DNA of 64,000 nt from Halomonas cerina (GCF_014192215.1 NZ_JACHXP010000009.1:97336-161335); one strand, 5' to 3'; positions 47,763 to 56,758 are shown, counted from the first letter of the stretch. Translations and numbers: made by a program. Notes: generated by a model from the sequence alone, not told the origin.

Positions 47763-50700
47763 CTATTCTTTCGAGGCCTTGGAGAAACCCAGTGCGGGAT
47801 GAAAACGCCAGCGTTCGCCATTCCCCAGCTCAGGCAGGCTGATGCGCCCAAACCGCCAGGCACAGTCCTGTGACGAAAGGCGCAGCTCCTCGGCCAATTC
47901 TCCCAGTGTCTCGAGATAATCGTGAACGACCCAGGGGCTTATACCCTTCCCCATGCTGCCGTCGAGGTCGAGGTGGTGGAGCCGCTCATCATAGAGAGCC
48001 TCCCGTTGTGGGGCTTGGCGATCAGCGACGATGCGATACAAGGCATAGTCGTCATCCTCCTCGGTGGGCTTCAGGTAAACCTCCTCGTAAGATTGCGTGT
48101 CTTCCCGGAAGGGCTGTGCCTGCGTGAGAACGCCGGTCAGCTGCGCCTGAGGTTGCACATACCAGCTATAGGCCCCGAGATGAGGTGGCTGACGATCCTG
48201 TTGGTTCTTTCTGCGCTGGCGTGGCGTCAGCGTCTCGCTCGTCTCTTGGGTGTCGCTGGTTTCAGCCTGGGCAAGCTCCGTGGCGTCTCGGACCATGAGC
48301 CTATCCAGTCGAAAATGCTCAAGGTCCACCAGGTTGGTGGTCGGACTCAAGGTATCTCGAGGGACGATGCGTGGCTGGGCGTCGATGACCCTCCACTGAT
48401 CGGCCTCCAGAATCTCGCGAAGGTCGTGGGAGACTAGGCGATGCCCCTCTGATTCGTAACCCGGAAACCGGAAGGCGGGCTGCCCCGGTCTTCGGATCGC
48501 TCGAAGGTTGCTCGTCAGAATCACCATATTGGGAATGGTGCAGGGGGTGTGGCGGTGTCGCATCACCCGGCCAGCCAGCTGAATCAACGATCGCATTGAG
48601 GAGGGCTCGGCTATCGCCCAGTCATAGTCGTGGTCACGGCCGAGCTCTGCCACGGGGGAGCTCAGCACGATGAAGAGGTGGTCCTGCGCCTCGTCAGCCT
48701 CGATGGCCTGAGACACGGCATGGTTCGAGAGTGGCGCTTGCTCACCCGCAGTACGATCGAGAACGCTGTCCAGGGTTCTTTCGATGGCCGATCGCATCAA
48801 CAGGGGATACTGAGAGTGATAGGTGCAGAGATGGATGCGAACACCCTTCGGCGCACCCAGCCTGTAGAGTGCCAGGGCCACGTCGACCTGAGGGTTGATG
48901 TTGGCCATACGGACCAAGCCGAACGAGAGTCTCTTGCCGTTTGTGGGCTCTGTGATGTGGTGATGCTCGTGCAGGGTGAGCGCCTCTTCGCGTATCCGGG
49001 CAGCTACCTCGGTATACAGGACGTGCTCTGCCCCGGCAGTGTGGCGCAGGGGAGCCAGGCGTGCCCTGCGTTTCGGAGCAGCCTCGCGAAGCCGAGAGGC
49101 GCGTCGTGATGCGAACGCGAGGTGTTGGGACTGGAAGCTTTCCAGGTCGCCACTCGGTGCCTGGTAGCTCTCATATTCATCGAACCAGGCGCAGCACACC
49201 TCCTTCTTCCGCGGTTCCCCAAGGGCATGGCGCCGATAGAGGGCGCGGCCTTCCCGGTAGGCATCGAAAAGCCCGCTGACCAGGGAGGGAGGCAACGTGG
49301 CCGAAGAGACCAGCACTCTGGACCCCAGCATGCCCGCCCAGTTGACCAGGCGTGTGAGCGCCGGTAGATCCGCCAGGTCGAAGTTGTCCAGTTCGTCGAG
49401 GATCAGGTCGCTACCCATCAGTCGCAGCATGGGAGGAATCTGACGTCCCCCTCGCAGGCATTCGGTAGCCGGCATCAGGTGGTCCACGGTGCAGACTAGG
49501 AGGGGTGCAGCCAGGAAACTCTGGATATTTGAGTCGCGATCGAGATAGTCCCTGATAGGGTGATCGAATAAGGCTCCCTCATGGATCACCTCAGAAGCAT
49601 CGGAGAATAGATCCTGGATCGACGAGGAACCAGTCTCCTGGGCCACCTTCTCGAAAGACTCGAGCAACGCTCTGCTGGCACTCCCTCCGACCCGTACCGC
49701 AAGCTTCTGGTCATCGAGCTTCAGCACGTCACGAAGGGCACGACCGGTTTGAAGCGTGAGGGTGCGCAGCCCGAGCCCTATGGTGATACGACTGCCCTTC
49801 TTGGGATCCGAGAGGCCGTAAAGGATGCGGGCATTGGCAACGGTCTTGCCTGTCCCCGTAGAGGCCATGTTGATACCGAAGAAGCCAGCGCTGATGCTGT
49901 CCGGCTGCAGGCTGGCCGCAAGTGCATGGGCATCGTTCTGCCACTGGAAACGCTCATGCTGGGTGTTGGTGCCGAGACATTCCTGACTCTTGAGCCTCGG
50001 GAGGGAAGAAACGAACTCAGGTAGAAGACCGGCAATCCGTTCCGCATGAGTTCCCACACCGATAAGATGAGCATCCAGGGATTGCTTGATCTTGCGGGTC
50101 TGGCGGTCAGTGTTGGCTCCAAGCTGGTAGCCCTTATCCCCCCGGAGATAGTGAGGATCTCCTGGTTTGAGGCTTGAATAGTGATGGTCGCTAAGAACCA
50201 GGCTCAACCTTGAGAGATGGAGAATGAAAGGATCCCGGTGCCAGCTTGGTTGCCCGCCACGCACCTCCTGCAGACAGGCGAGAAGCTCCCATGCCGTGTC
50301 ACTCGCCAGTCGTTGCCAGGTGAGGGAGCACACGGGAAGCGGACCTTTCATGGTCCAGTAATCGACAACAGATTCCCGGTCACTGGTTGTCGCCCTGGAG
50401 TTCCACTGCGCGGTGATACTTTGGGGGAGCGGTTCGAGCCGCAGGGAAGAAAGGTTCTTCCGACGACCGCCCACGACGCCGGGTGTTTCTCCCGGCATGA
50501 CTGGGAGACGGTGGTGCGTGAGGATCAACCAAGCAACCGCCTGCGCTACGGGAGGCAAGTGCCTGAGGGGATAGGGGCGAGTGCTGTCCAGGCCATCCCG
50601 CTGGAGACACGTAAGCCAGGGTGACTCACTACCATCGACCCACGTCATCCGAGTCAGCCAGCCCGCATCATCATCATTGCCGACGAATGCCTCGAAGAGA

Positions 50701-50882
50701 CGCAGAGACACCCATTCATGTCGATACTGGTTGGGTAGTACCGGCCCCTTGGATTTCAGGCGTCCCTGAAACGCCACGATGGTCTTACCTAGGTCATGGG
50801 TGAGCCCAGCCAAGCTGGCGAGAAGACGTATCACCTGTGTGGATGGCCAATTCATCGATCCAGTGGCTACTCGACTGTTCAC
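47763..50882 (-). CDS. cas3: Type I-F CRISPR helicase-nuclease Cas3 lacking the fused Cas2 domain
   Basis: Cas3 is recruited by the Csy complex to unwind and cut target DNA. The 1039-aa protein begins directly at the HD nuclease: HDLGK with His29-Asp30 and YRHEWVSLRLFEAFVG as in I-F Cas2-3 proteins, followed by LTHHRLP, Walker A STGTGKT, DELD, SSAT and QLAGRVMRHR. In I-F the first ~90-100 residues are normally a Cas2 domain; here only ~10 residues precede the HD domain. GTG 50882 follows AAGGGGA; an in-frame GTG at 50936 lies inside a decayed CRISPR repeat. The gene is downstream of the array, not upstream of csy1. Confidence 0.93.
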   Translation of the reverse strand: MNSRVATGSMNWPSTQVIRLLASLAGLTHDLGKTIVAFQGRLKSKGPVLPNQYRHEWVSLRLFEAFVGNDDDAGWLTRMTWVDGSESPWLTCLQRDGLDSTRPYPLRHLPPVAQAVAWLILTHHRLPVMPGETPGVVGGRRKNLSSLRLEPLPQSITAQWNSRATTSDRESVVDYWTMKGPLPVCSLTWQRLASDTAWELLACLQEVRGGQPSWHRDPFILHLSRLSLVLSDHHYSSLKPGDPHYLRGDKGYQLGANTDRQTRKIKQSLDAHLIGVGTHAERIAGLLPEFVSSLPRLKSQECLGTNTQHERFQWQNDAHALAASLQPDSISAGFFGINMASTGTGKTVANARILYGLSDPKKGSRITIGLGLRTLTLQTGRALRDVLKLDDQKLAVRVGGSASRALLESFEKVAQETGSSSIQDLFSDASEVIHEGALFDHPIRDYLDRDSNIQSFLAAPLLVCTVDHLMPATECLRGGRQIPPMLRLMGSDLILDELDNFDLADLPALTRLVNWAGMLGSRVLVSSATLPPSLVSGLFDAYREGRALYRRHALGEPRKKEVCCAWFDEYESYQAPSGDLESFQSQHLAFASRRASRLREAAPKRRARLAPLRHTAGAEHVLYTEVAARIREEALTLHEHHHITEPTNGKRLSFGLVRMANINPQVDVALALYRLGAPKGVRIHLCTYHSQYPLLMRSAIERTLDSVLDRTAGEQAPLSNHAVSQAIEADEAQDHLFIVLSSPVAELGRDHDYDWAIAEPSSMRSLIQLAGRVMRHRHTPCTIPNMVILTSNLRAIRRPGQPAFRFPGYESEGHRLVSHDLREILEADQWRVIDAQPRIVPRDTLSPTTNLVDLEHFRLDRLMVRDATELAQAETSDTQETSETLTPRQRRKNQQDRQPPHLGAYSWYVQPQAQLTGVLTQAQPFREDTQSYEEVYLKPTEEDDDYALYRIVADRQAPQREALYDERLHHLDLDGSMGKGISPWVVHDYLETLGELAEELRLSSQDCAWRFGRISLPELGNGERWRFHPALGFSKASKE

Positions 50883-50906
50883 ATCTTCCCCTTGTATCTT
50901 AGTCCT

Positions 50907-51052
50907 TCCTCCTTCCTCCTGTCCTGCAGTGAACACGAGGGGCGCCGATGATGCTACCCCTCTGGTTCATGGATCGCCTATACGAAAGTGACCCCAACCC
51001 ATAACATCTACCGACACCAGTCGATGCTTTTAACTGCCTATAGGCAGTGAAC
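50907..51052 (-). CRISPR. Degenerate three-repeat mini-array upstream of cas3
   Basis: On the minus strand three repeat-like units start at 51052, 50993 and 50934, a period of 59 and 59. Unit 1 matches the array consensus at 22 of 28 positions with one deleted base; unit 2 at 17 of 28 (including CGTATAGGC); unit 3 at 15 of 28, the first nine being perfect (GTTCACTGC). If unit 1 is 27 nt, the first pseudo-spacer is exactly 32 nt as in the intact array. Unit 3 runs into the cas3 5' leader. Confidence 0.8.
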
Positions 51053-51354
51053 AAGTACTGGCGACAGAAGCATGACATGGCCGTAGAAGAACGCGATGCC
51101 CTGACGGCACATGTGGAGCGCATCAAGACGCACGCCAAGTAGATCGGGTGGGAGCCAGAACGGAGCATCGTGGCGCAGAGGAGGAAGGTCCTAAAGCCTC
51201 CCTCGCCCGCCTCAAGGCCGAGTGGCAGGCGGAGGCTCTGGAGGCGGCCGCGGATCTCCTACCCAACTCCCACCCGGTAGCGACTGACCTAAGCGAGCAA
51301 GTGCATAAACTCCGTCGCCAGGCCGAGGGAAATAACGACACCCCGGTCGAGTGA
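51053..51354 (+). pseudogene. Frameshifted 3' part of a phage-type gene
   Basis: Directly after the decayed repeat, a frame encodes KYWRQKHDMAVEERDALTAH.. to a stop at about 51140; the next frame continues EEEGPKASLARLKAEWQAEA..LRRQAEG to 51354. The joined sequence looks like the C-terminus of Ead/Ea22-like tailed-phage proteins. There is no start of its own. The assignment is tentative. Confidence 0.4.
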
Positions 51355-51367
51355 CCGGGGGTAAGGG

Positions 51368-51640
51368 TCAGAGGTTACCCAGTACCGCCATCCCTCCGAG
51401 CACGACCAGAGGCAGCAGGCCCGCCCAGAAGGCGCGGGTCGGAGCCTTGCCCTTCACGAGCCAGACGATCGGCAGACAGAAGATCAGCACCAGGGGCCAC
51501 AGGAAGAACGGTCCGTAGAGCAACGTGAACCAAGGATCGGCCACCGCTTCCTCACCCATGATCATGGCGAGCACCGGGATGCCCAGCACGCTGGCCAGCA
51601 GCAACAGGCTCCAGCCGGGATGGCGATGAATGAACGGCAT
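51368..51640 (-). CDS. Small membrane protein, 90 aa
   Basis: Three hydrophobic segments: SLLLLASVLGIPVLAMIM, LYGPFFLWPLVLIFCLPIVWLV and FWAGLLPLVVLGGMAVLG. AAGGAG lies 6 bases before the ATG at 51640. No family recognised; a holin-like role is possible given the small size but unsupported. The intact RBS and frame suggest it is still expressed. Confidence 0.55.
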   Translation of the reverse strand: MPFIHRHPGWSLLLLASVLGIPVLAMIMGEEAVADPWFTLLYGPFFLWPLVLIFCLPIVWLVKGKAPTRAFWAGLLPLVVLGGMAVLGNL

Positions 51641-51665
51641 GTGATTCTCCTTGGTTCCCTGGGTT

Positions 51666-51821
51666 TCAGACGTCATGGTACACCTTGTGCTTCCTGCGCC
51701 ATTCCGACAGGGCCTCGTCCAGAAGCTCCGCCTCGGTGACCCGCTCGCCGGCCTCCATGGTGCGCTTGTAGCTCTCGTCACGCAGCATGCGCGAGAAGCG
51801 CAGACGCATCCGCACGGTCTT
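51666..51821 (-). pseudogene. Gene fragment abutting the CRISPR array
   Basis: The frame TVRMRLRFSRMLRDESYKRT..LLDEALSEWRRKHKVYHDV runs from the edge of the outermost repeat to a TGA at 51666. An internal ATG (51809) could give a 47-aa product but has no RBS. The continuous frame up to the repeat boundary suggests a longer gene truncated there. Family unknown. Confidence 0.5.
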
Positions 51822-52569
51822 TTTCTTAGCTGCCTACACGGCAGTGAACAAGCCAGAGAGCCCGGTGCGCGCCTACCTCAATTTCTTAGCTGCCTACACG
51901 GCAGTGAACGCGACGATCAACGCCCGACACTTGCCGATCGATTTCTTAGCTGCCTACACGGCAGTGAACACGACCAACTTCGAGGACTGCCTGCCGCTCG
52001 ATTTCTTAGCTGCCTACACGGCAGTGAACCACCTCCCAGGTGCTCGCGCCGGTGGAGATCATTTCTTAGCTGCCTACACGGCAGTGAACGCCACCACCTG
52101 CTGCTCGCGCACGTAGGTCATTTTCTTAGCTGCCTACACGGCAGTGAACGATCGCGTAACGCGCCAGGTCCACGCGCCCCTTTTCTTAGCTGCCTACACG
52201 GCAGTGAACCCGTCCTCCGGCCCTGAACCCCGGATCACATATTTCTTAGCTGCCTACACGGCAGTGAACTGGACGAGCTGCAGCGTGCCGCCGAACTCCG
52301 ATTTCTTAGCTGCCTACACGGCAGTGAACGAGCACCTGGTTGATGAAGCCCAGCACGTAGGTTTCTTAGCTGCCTACACGGCAGTGAACGAGCACCAGGA
52401 GAACCAGCGCACCGAACTCGATTTCTTAGCTGCCTACACGGCAGTGAACCTGCCGCGTCACGCCCGGCGCGGTATCGCAGTTTTCTTAGCTGCCTACACG
52501 GCAGTGAACATCCCGGCCTCGAAGTTCGTCGAGTTCACCGTTTTCTTAGCTGCCTACACGGCAGTGAAC
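51822..52569 (-). CRISPR. Type I-F CRISPR array, 13 repeats and 12 spacers
   Basis: Thirteen identical 28-bp repeats at an exact 60-bp period with twelve 32-bp spacers. Read with cas6f the repeat begins GTTCACTGCCGTGTAGGCAG and ends CTAAGAAA; the stem CTGCC/GGCAG is the Cas6f (Csy4) substrate typical of I-F. The promoter side is at 52569, after cas6f. Not one repeat is degenerate, even at the distal end. Several spacers stay open as coding sequence. Confidence 0.99.
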
Positions 52570-52698
52570 TAGAACCTGATCCCGACAACCCATTGATATT
52601 ACATAGCTTTCCTTTCGGGGAAGCATTCCACCCTTTTCCTAGCACCCTTGGCAAGCCTCTGATTTATAAGCATCCATCCCTGCCGCCAAGGAAAAGGG
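52570..52698 (-). promoter_or_regulatory. CRISPR leader
   Basis: 129 bp of AT-richer DNA between the cas6f stop and the first repeat, the expected leader position. It contains TTATAAAT at 52663-52670, a possible -10 element, and an imperfect repeat GGAAAAGGGT at 52634 and 52690. Integration host factor sites were not confidently found. Confidence 0.6.
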
Positions 52699-53274
52699 TC
52701 AGAACCAGGGCACGCTGGCACCGGCACTCAAGCCATAGCGGTTGAACCCGCCCTCTGTCGTCGCAACGCTCGATAGCGGCTGGGTCTCGATGTTGAGGAC
52801 AAAGTGTTGTCCGTTGGTTCGACTCTGCAGTCTTACATAAGGAAGGTTTGGCACGTCTGCCACGCTATCGGGAAGCGCTTGCAACGCTTCTTCCCAGCCC
52901 TTGCCATGTCGCCGACACCAGCGTCGCCTGTCGCGATCCAGGTTGACCTTGAACTGACGCCGCTTGACGATCCGATGCCCCTGAACGTCCTCGGGTACCG
53001 GCAGGACATCACTAACGATGAGATGGTCACGCACACCCCGCTGCCAAGGGTGAGCCATGAGGGCACCCAGTCGCTCTTCAGGACCGTGGAGACGCAACTC
53101 ATAACCCAGTCCGACCGGGGCTAGAGAATAGCCGGGAAAGCTGATGCCGACCGAGGACTCCGCTAACTCCGCCAATGCCTGGTGCAGCTTGCCGACCAGT
53201 TCGGAGAAGACAATACCCGGAGCCATCTCCGGGTTTGGACGGTACATCATGCTCACATAGTGGGAGGTCAGCAT
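52699..53274 (-). CDS. cas6f: CRISPR endoribonuclease Cas6f/Csy4
   Basis: Cas6f cuts the repeat RNA 3' of its hairpin and stays bound to the crRNA. The 191-aa protein has the catalytic His31 in VGKLHQALAEL, the arginine-rich helix RDRRRWCRRHGKGW that grips the hairpin and the C-terminal GQHFVLNI..GGFNRYGLSAGASVPWF. The ATG at 53274 lies 4 bp from the csy3 stop; a longer upstream frame is inside csy3. Confidence 0.96.
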   Translation of the reverse strand: MLTSHYVSMMYRPNPEMAPGIVFSELVGKLHQALAELAESSVGISFPGYSLAPVGLGYELRLHGPEERLGALMAHPWQRGVRDHLIVSDVLPVPEDVQGHRIVKRRQFKVNLDRDRRRWCRRHGKGWEEALQALPDSVADVPNLPYVRLQSRTNGQHFVLNIETQPLSSVATTEGGFNRYGLSAGASVPWF

Positions 53275-53278
53275 TGAA

Positions 53279-54352
53279 TCACTCTCCCTTGTCCTGCGCT
53301 TCCCCAAACACCCCACCACGAATCAGCGTCGCCAGCACGAAGTGTTGCTGATCTGGCGTTGGGGTTTTCCCTTCCGCCACCCAGCTGTCATACAGGGTGT
53401 AGAAATCATCCTGCCTGGGGGGACGGTAAGCCGTGCCGCGGGTCGTAACCGCCCCGTAGGGCTCCACCGCGATGGGACCGACCCCTGCTGAAGAAAGCGC
53501 TTGGGGATACCAGGTATCGATGGTGCGAATGGCATTGCCGACCTTCTGTGAGTGGATACCGGCCGTTCCCTTGACGCTGTAGAGCGTCTTGCTCTTGCCT
53601 CCCTTGGTGGTGCCCCCGCCCACGGTCACGAGCTCCTGAGACGGATAGACCTCCTGCCCACCGCCGACCCGGGCAAAAGCTTCCACCACGAGAAGAGCAT
53701 GGCGCTCGCCCTTGAGCGCTTCGGCAATGATGCGGGCAATCTCTGACACGCCATCGGCCGCATGGGTCCGAGGGTCAAAGTCGTCGAGTGCCAGTTCGAG
53801 GGCATCGAAGGTCCAGGTCTGTGTCGTGTCGCCATGCTCCAGAAGGCTTACCCTGACCTCAAGGTCTTCCGCCTTCATTCGGTTGCGCCACAGAAAGCGC
53901 CCATTGGCAAGGTTGCAGGCGTAGCGGTGGGCGATCTCCTCGAAGCCATACTCGGCAATGTAGTCTTCGACCAGGGTCGCAAGGCTGTGCTGGTGCTTCG
54001 GGTTGTTGCAGGCGGAGGGGATACCGGCACCGCCCAGCACCTTCAGTGAAAAACGCACCTTGAGGGTATCGGCGTCATCGGGAAGCGTCGCCACATCCAC
54101 GGTCTGAAGGTTGGGATTATCGATCTTGGCATCCAGCTTTGCCGGGTCCTGTTCACCAGCCTTCAGTCGATTGGAGATCGTGCCACGCACTGACTTCTCG
54201 CGCACCGGGATGTCGAGCCAGGCATCAGGTTGATCGCGCTGACTCCACTGACCGCAAGCCAGCAGGGCGTCAGACGGATCAAGCTTGCGTTCGAAGGCGA
54301 GCACGCTCGCCTTGTAGTCATTCTTGCTGCTGGCTTTACTTGTACTTGCCAT
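53279..54352 (-). CDS. csy3: Cas7f/Csy3, backbone of the Csy surveillance complex
   Basis: Six copies of Csy3 form the filament along the crRNA spacer. The 357-aa protein has the family features LAFERKLDPSDALL, VREKSVRGTISNRLK, HRYACNLANGRFLWRNR and the C-terminal LATLIRGGVFGE. The length is normal (342-360 aa). It lies 15 bp after csy2. Confidence 0.96.
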   Translation of the reverse strand: MASTSKASSKNDYKASVLAFERKLDPSDALLACGQWSQRDQPDAWLDIPVREKSVRGTISNRLKAGEQDPAKLDAKIDNPNLQTVDVATLPDDADTLKVRFSLKVLGGAGIPSACNNPKHQHSLATLVEDYIAEYGFEEIAHRYACNLANGRFLWRNRMKAEDLEVRVSLLEHGDTTQTWTFDALELALDDFDPRTHAADGVSEIARIIAEALKGERHALLVVEAFARVGGGQEVYPSQELVTVGGGTTKGGKSKTLYSVKGTAGIHSQKVGNAIRTIDTWYPQALSSAGVGPIAVEPYGAVTTRGTAYRPPRQDDFYTLYDSWVAEGKTPTPDQQHFVLATLIRGGVFGEAQDKGE

Positions 54353-54367
54353 GCGTCATACCTCAGG

Positions 54368-55375
54368 TCAGTCCGTGGGTTGGGTGGAATCGCTGGGGAC
54401 GTAGTCATTGTTCAGGCGATAGATCCCCTGCTCCAGGTCGTTGTCGATGTACCAGAGCAGTGCCTGGGGACTGGTCAACCGGTGGGGGCTCTTCCACTCG
54501 CCTAACGAGTAGAGCGTTTCCGTGAAAGCCAGCCACCGTTTGTTGTCCCGGGCATTGGCTACCTCACCCGGCTCGTGCAGTTTCGAGATCGCGCCATACC
54601 CCACGGGGATCGGTACGATCCATCCTGGAGGGCGGCGTATCGACCACTCGACACCGCTCGCCTGCCCCTCAGCATCACCTTCCGGGTCGGCTTGATGGCA
54701 GTCCCAGTGCATGGCGGCCATGTCGAGCCAGGCATCCATCAGTGTCGTTTCAGGTCGAGTCTCGCGCATCTCGACGAGACGCTCCGCCAACAAGTCATGG
54801 CGCAGCACTAGGGCAAAGCCCGGTAACCAACGTCGCGTGAGCCGGCGGAATGTCTCCCGACGCTGATCCTCGTCATCCCCCAGGCTTACCAACTCGGGGT
54901 GTATAGGGGTGTCGGCAAGGAAGCTGCCCCCGGCCAGCCGCAGGCCTACCACGGCTTCACGGATGATGGCGTGTGCCTCTGGATCGTCAGGGTACTGGAG
55001 GGCAGTACCGTCAGTGATGCCCAATACTACCGTGACCTCGAGATGCATCCGTCCTTCCTCGATGAACGATGCTGTCTTGAGCACACCATGACTATCCAGG
55101 ACTCCGGCTCCACGGCTGGCGGTCGGAAGGCGAGGCTGGTGAAAGGAAAACTCACCGTCACGGGTAACCTGGGCTTCATGGTGATGACAGATCACACCCA
55201 CACCGTCGATCAGCAACTCGAGGCGGTCGCCCAGCCTGCGCTCCAGTGCCTGGGCAAAGCCAGTGAAGGCTGTCATCGACGGGAACCCCCAGGTCATGGG
55301 GCTCGACACGGCATTGGCATTCTGGACCTTGAGCCGAGGCAGGATCAGCAACCCTCGGGGATCTGGCATTGGCAT
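54368..55375 (-). CDS. csy2: Cas5f/Csy2
   Basis: Csy2 pairs with Csy1 at the 5' handle of the crRNA. The 335-aa protein shows LLILPRLKVQNANAVSSPMTWGFPSMTAFTGF, the conserved opening, HHHEAQ and the central RPPGWIVPIPVGYGAIS. It is complete. It starts 3 bp after csy1, with translational coupling likely. Confidence 0.96.
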   Translation of the reverse strand: MPMPDPRGLLILPRLKVQNANAVSSPMTWGFPSMTAFTGFAQALERRLGDRLELLIDGVGVICHHHEAQVTRDGEFSFHQPRLPTASRGAGVLDSHGVLKTASFIEEGRMHLEVTVVLGITDGTALQYPDDPEAHAIIREAVVGLRLAGGSFLADTPIHPELVSLGDDEDQRRETFRRLTRRWLPGFALVLRHDLLAERLVEMRETRPETTLMDAWLDMAAMHWDCHQADPEGDAEGQASGVEWSIRRPPGWIVPIPVGYGAISKLHEPGEVANARDNKRWLAFTETLYSLGEWKSPHRLTSPQALLWYIDNDLEQGIYRLNNDYVPSDSTQPTD

Positions 55376-55378
55376 GGG

Positions 55379-56758
55379 TTACCCCTCCAACCAGCTGAGT
55401 TGATCCCCAAAGCGTCGTGTCCACTCCCGGGCCTGCTTATCTCCCAGGGCGAGATCACGCTTCTGACGCTTGCAGAGGCGCAGGACCTCGCGGTTGAGCC
55501 AAGCCCCGAAGTCTGCTGCCACCTCATCCTGCCACCCCGGCAAGACAGCCCCTGACGCTTCTGGCCCTCTCTCCTGCACCGCCTCGGGGTCGAGCCACGC
55601 CTGCTGTGCCGAGGAGAGACGGCAGCGTTCATCTGCACTCCATCCCCCAGGGATCGATTTCACGGCACTCGCGCTGATCAGGAAATGATCGATGAGGGCT
55701 TCCACCAAGCCGTCGATGCGGCGATGGGTGAAGCGGTTGGGCGTAGGATCCTTGAGGAGGAAGGTGGTCAGGGCATTGACCAAGCCGTAGGTCTGACGCC
55801 TGTGCGATGGCAGTGAAAAGAAGGAACGGGCCCCCAGTGGGGGCTGGATCGCCTGTTGTCGCCACTCGGGAGGGCGTGCGTCCAGCAGATAATTGACCCC
55901 CCGGCGCTGTGCATTGCCTTGGCTGACGTTCTGCTTGTTGGCCCCGCCAATGGTGAGCCTGGCCAGATTGGGGAACTCCGTCACGCCCTGCGGATGTGAC
56001 TTGTTGGCTTTCCTGGCATTGCGAGCTGCCTGGGCAGGCTCACTCCAGCGGGCTTCCTGAACCACACGATAGAGGTGTGCCGCCATGGAGCTACTGTAAA
56101 GCGGAACCAGAAGATGAAAATCCCTGTCACGTGCCGGATCATCCCCGACCAGCCAAAAGACCTGGCGAAGGCGTGGATCAGCCCGCAGAGGACGAGCCTG
56201 CTGGGCATATTGAGCCAATGCCTTCGCCATCTCGCGTCCTTCAGCCTCGTCCTCCGACAGCACGTCGATCAACTCTGGATCCTCAGCCTGGGCCAGCTCC
56301 AGCAGAGTCCTTCCATGATGCTCGATTCGTAACAGGTCTCTGCCGGGGAGGTTCGCTGAGCTGTTCACCGTGATATCAGGGGTAAAGGAAGGGCCGAGCG
56401 AATGGGTGCCAACGAGATCCCGCTCGGGAAGCGTCTCCGGCGTAACGAGGATATTGGTGCCCCTGGCCCCGGTATGTACCAGCTTGACGACGTGAGAAGC
56501 TTGCTTGAGATTCCCCGCGGCAATGGTCGCCGTCACCTGGCGCACCCAGGTGTCAGGGTGATACCTGGCTTCGATGGCGCGGATCTTTTCTGGATCCGCT
56601 TTCGCCTTGGACGAGAGCCCTTGGATTTTCTTGTCCCTCAGCTCACCAACCAAGGCTTCCACCTTGGCACGCAGGGAAGCCGAAGGAGGCGGAGAGCCTC
56701 CCTTCCCATCACCGTCTTCGTGGCCGGTCGGGTCGTCGAAGAGATCCATGTTGTGCAT
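55379..56758 (-). CDS. csy1: Cas8f/Csy1, large subunit of the Csy complex
   Basis: Csy1 recognises the PAM and recruits Cas3. The 459-aa protein contains the family hallmark GGANKQNVSQGNAQRRGVNYL and the C-terminal LALGDKQAREWTRRFGDQLSWL. ATG 56758 follows AGGAG; the frame is open to 56971 but those residues do not look conserved. No fused HNH or TniQ partner is present, which argues against nuclease-fused and transposon-linked I-F variants. cas1 is not found upstream. Confidence 0.95.
   Translation of the reverse strand: MHNMDLFDDPTGHEDGDGKGGSPPPSASLRAKVEALVGELRDKKIQGLSSKAKADPEKIRAIEARYHPDTWVRQVTATIAAGNLKQASHVVKLVHTGARGTNILVTPETLPERDLVGTHSLGPSFTPDITVNSSANLPGRDLLRIEHHGRTLLELAQAEDPELIDVLSEDEAEGREMAKALAQYAQQARPLRADPRLRQVFWLVGDDPARDRDFHLLVPLYSSSMAAHLYRVVQEARWSEPAQAARNARKANKSHPQGVTEFPNLARLTIGGANKQNVSQGNAQRRGVNYLLDARPPEWRQQAIQPPLGARSFFSLPSHRRQTYGLVNALTTFLLKDPTPNRFTHRRIDGLVEALIDHFLISASAVKSIPGGWSADERCRLSSAQQAWLDPEAVQERGPEASGAVLPGWQDEVAADFGAWLNREVLRLCKRQKRDLALGDKQAREWTRRFGDQLSWLEG

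Noticed and set aside
47763..56758. CRISPR-associated transposon (I-F3, Tn7-like)
   Set aside because: Cas3 with HD and helicase motifs is present, Cas8f and Cas5f are separate proteins, and no tniQ, tnsA, tnsB or tnsC is visible. The only transposase is an unrelated IS66 element.
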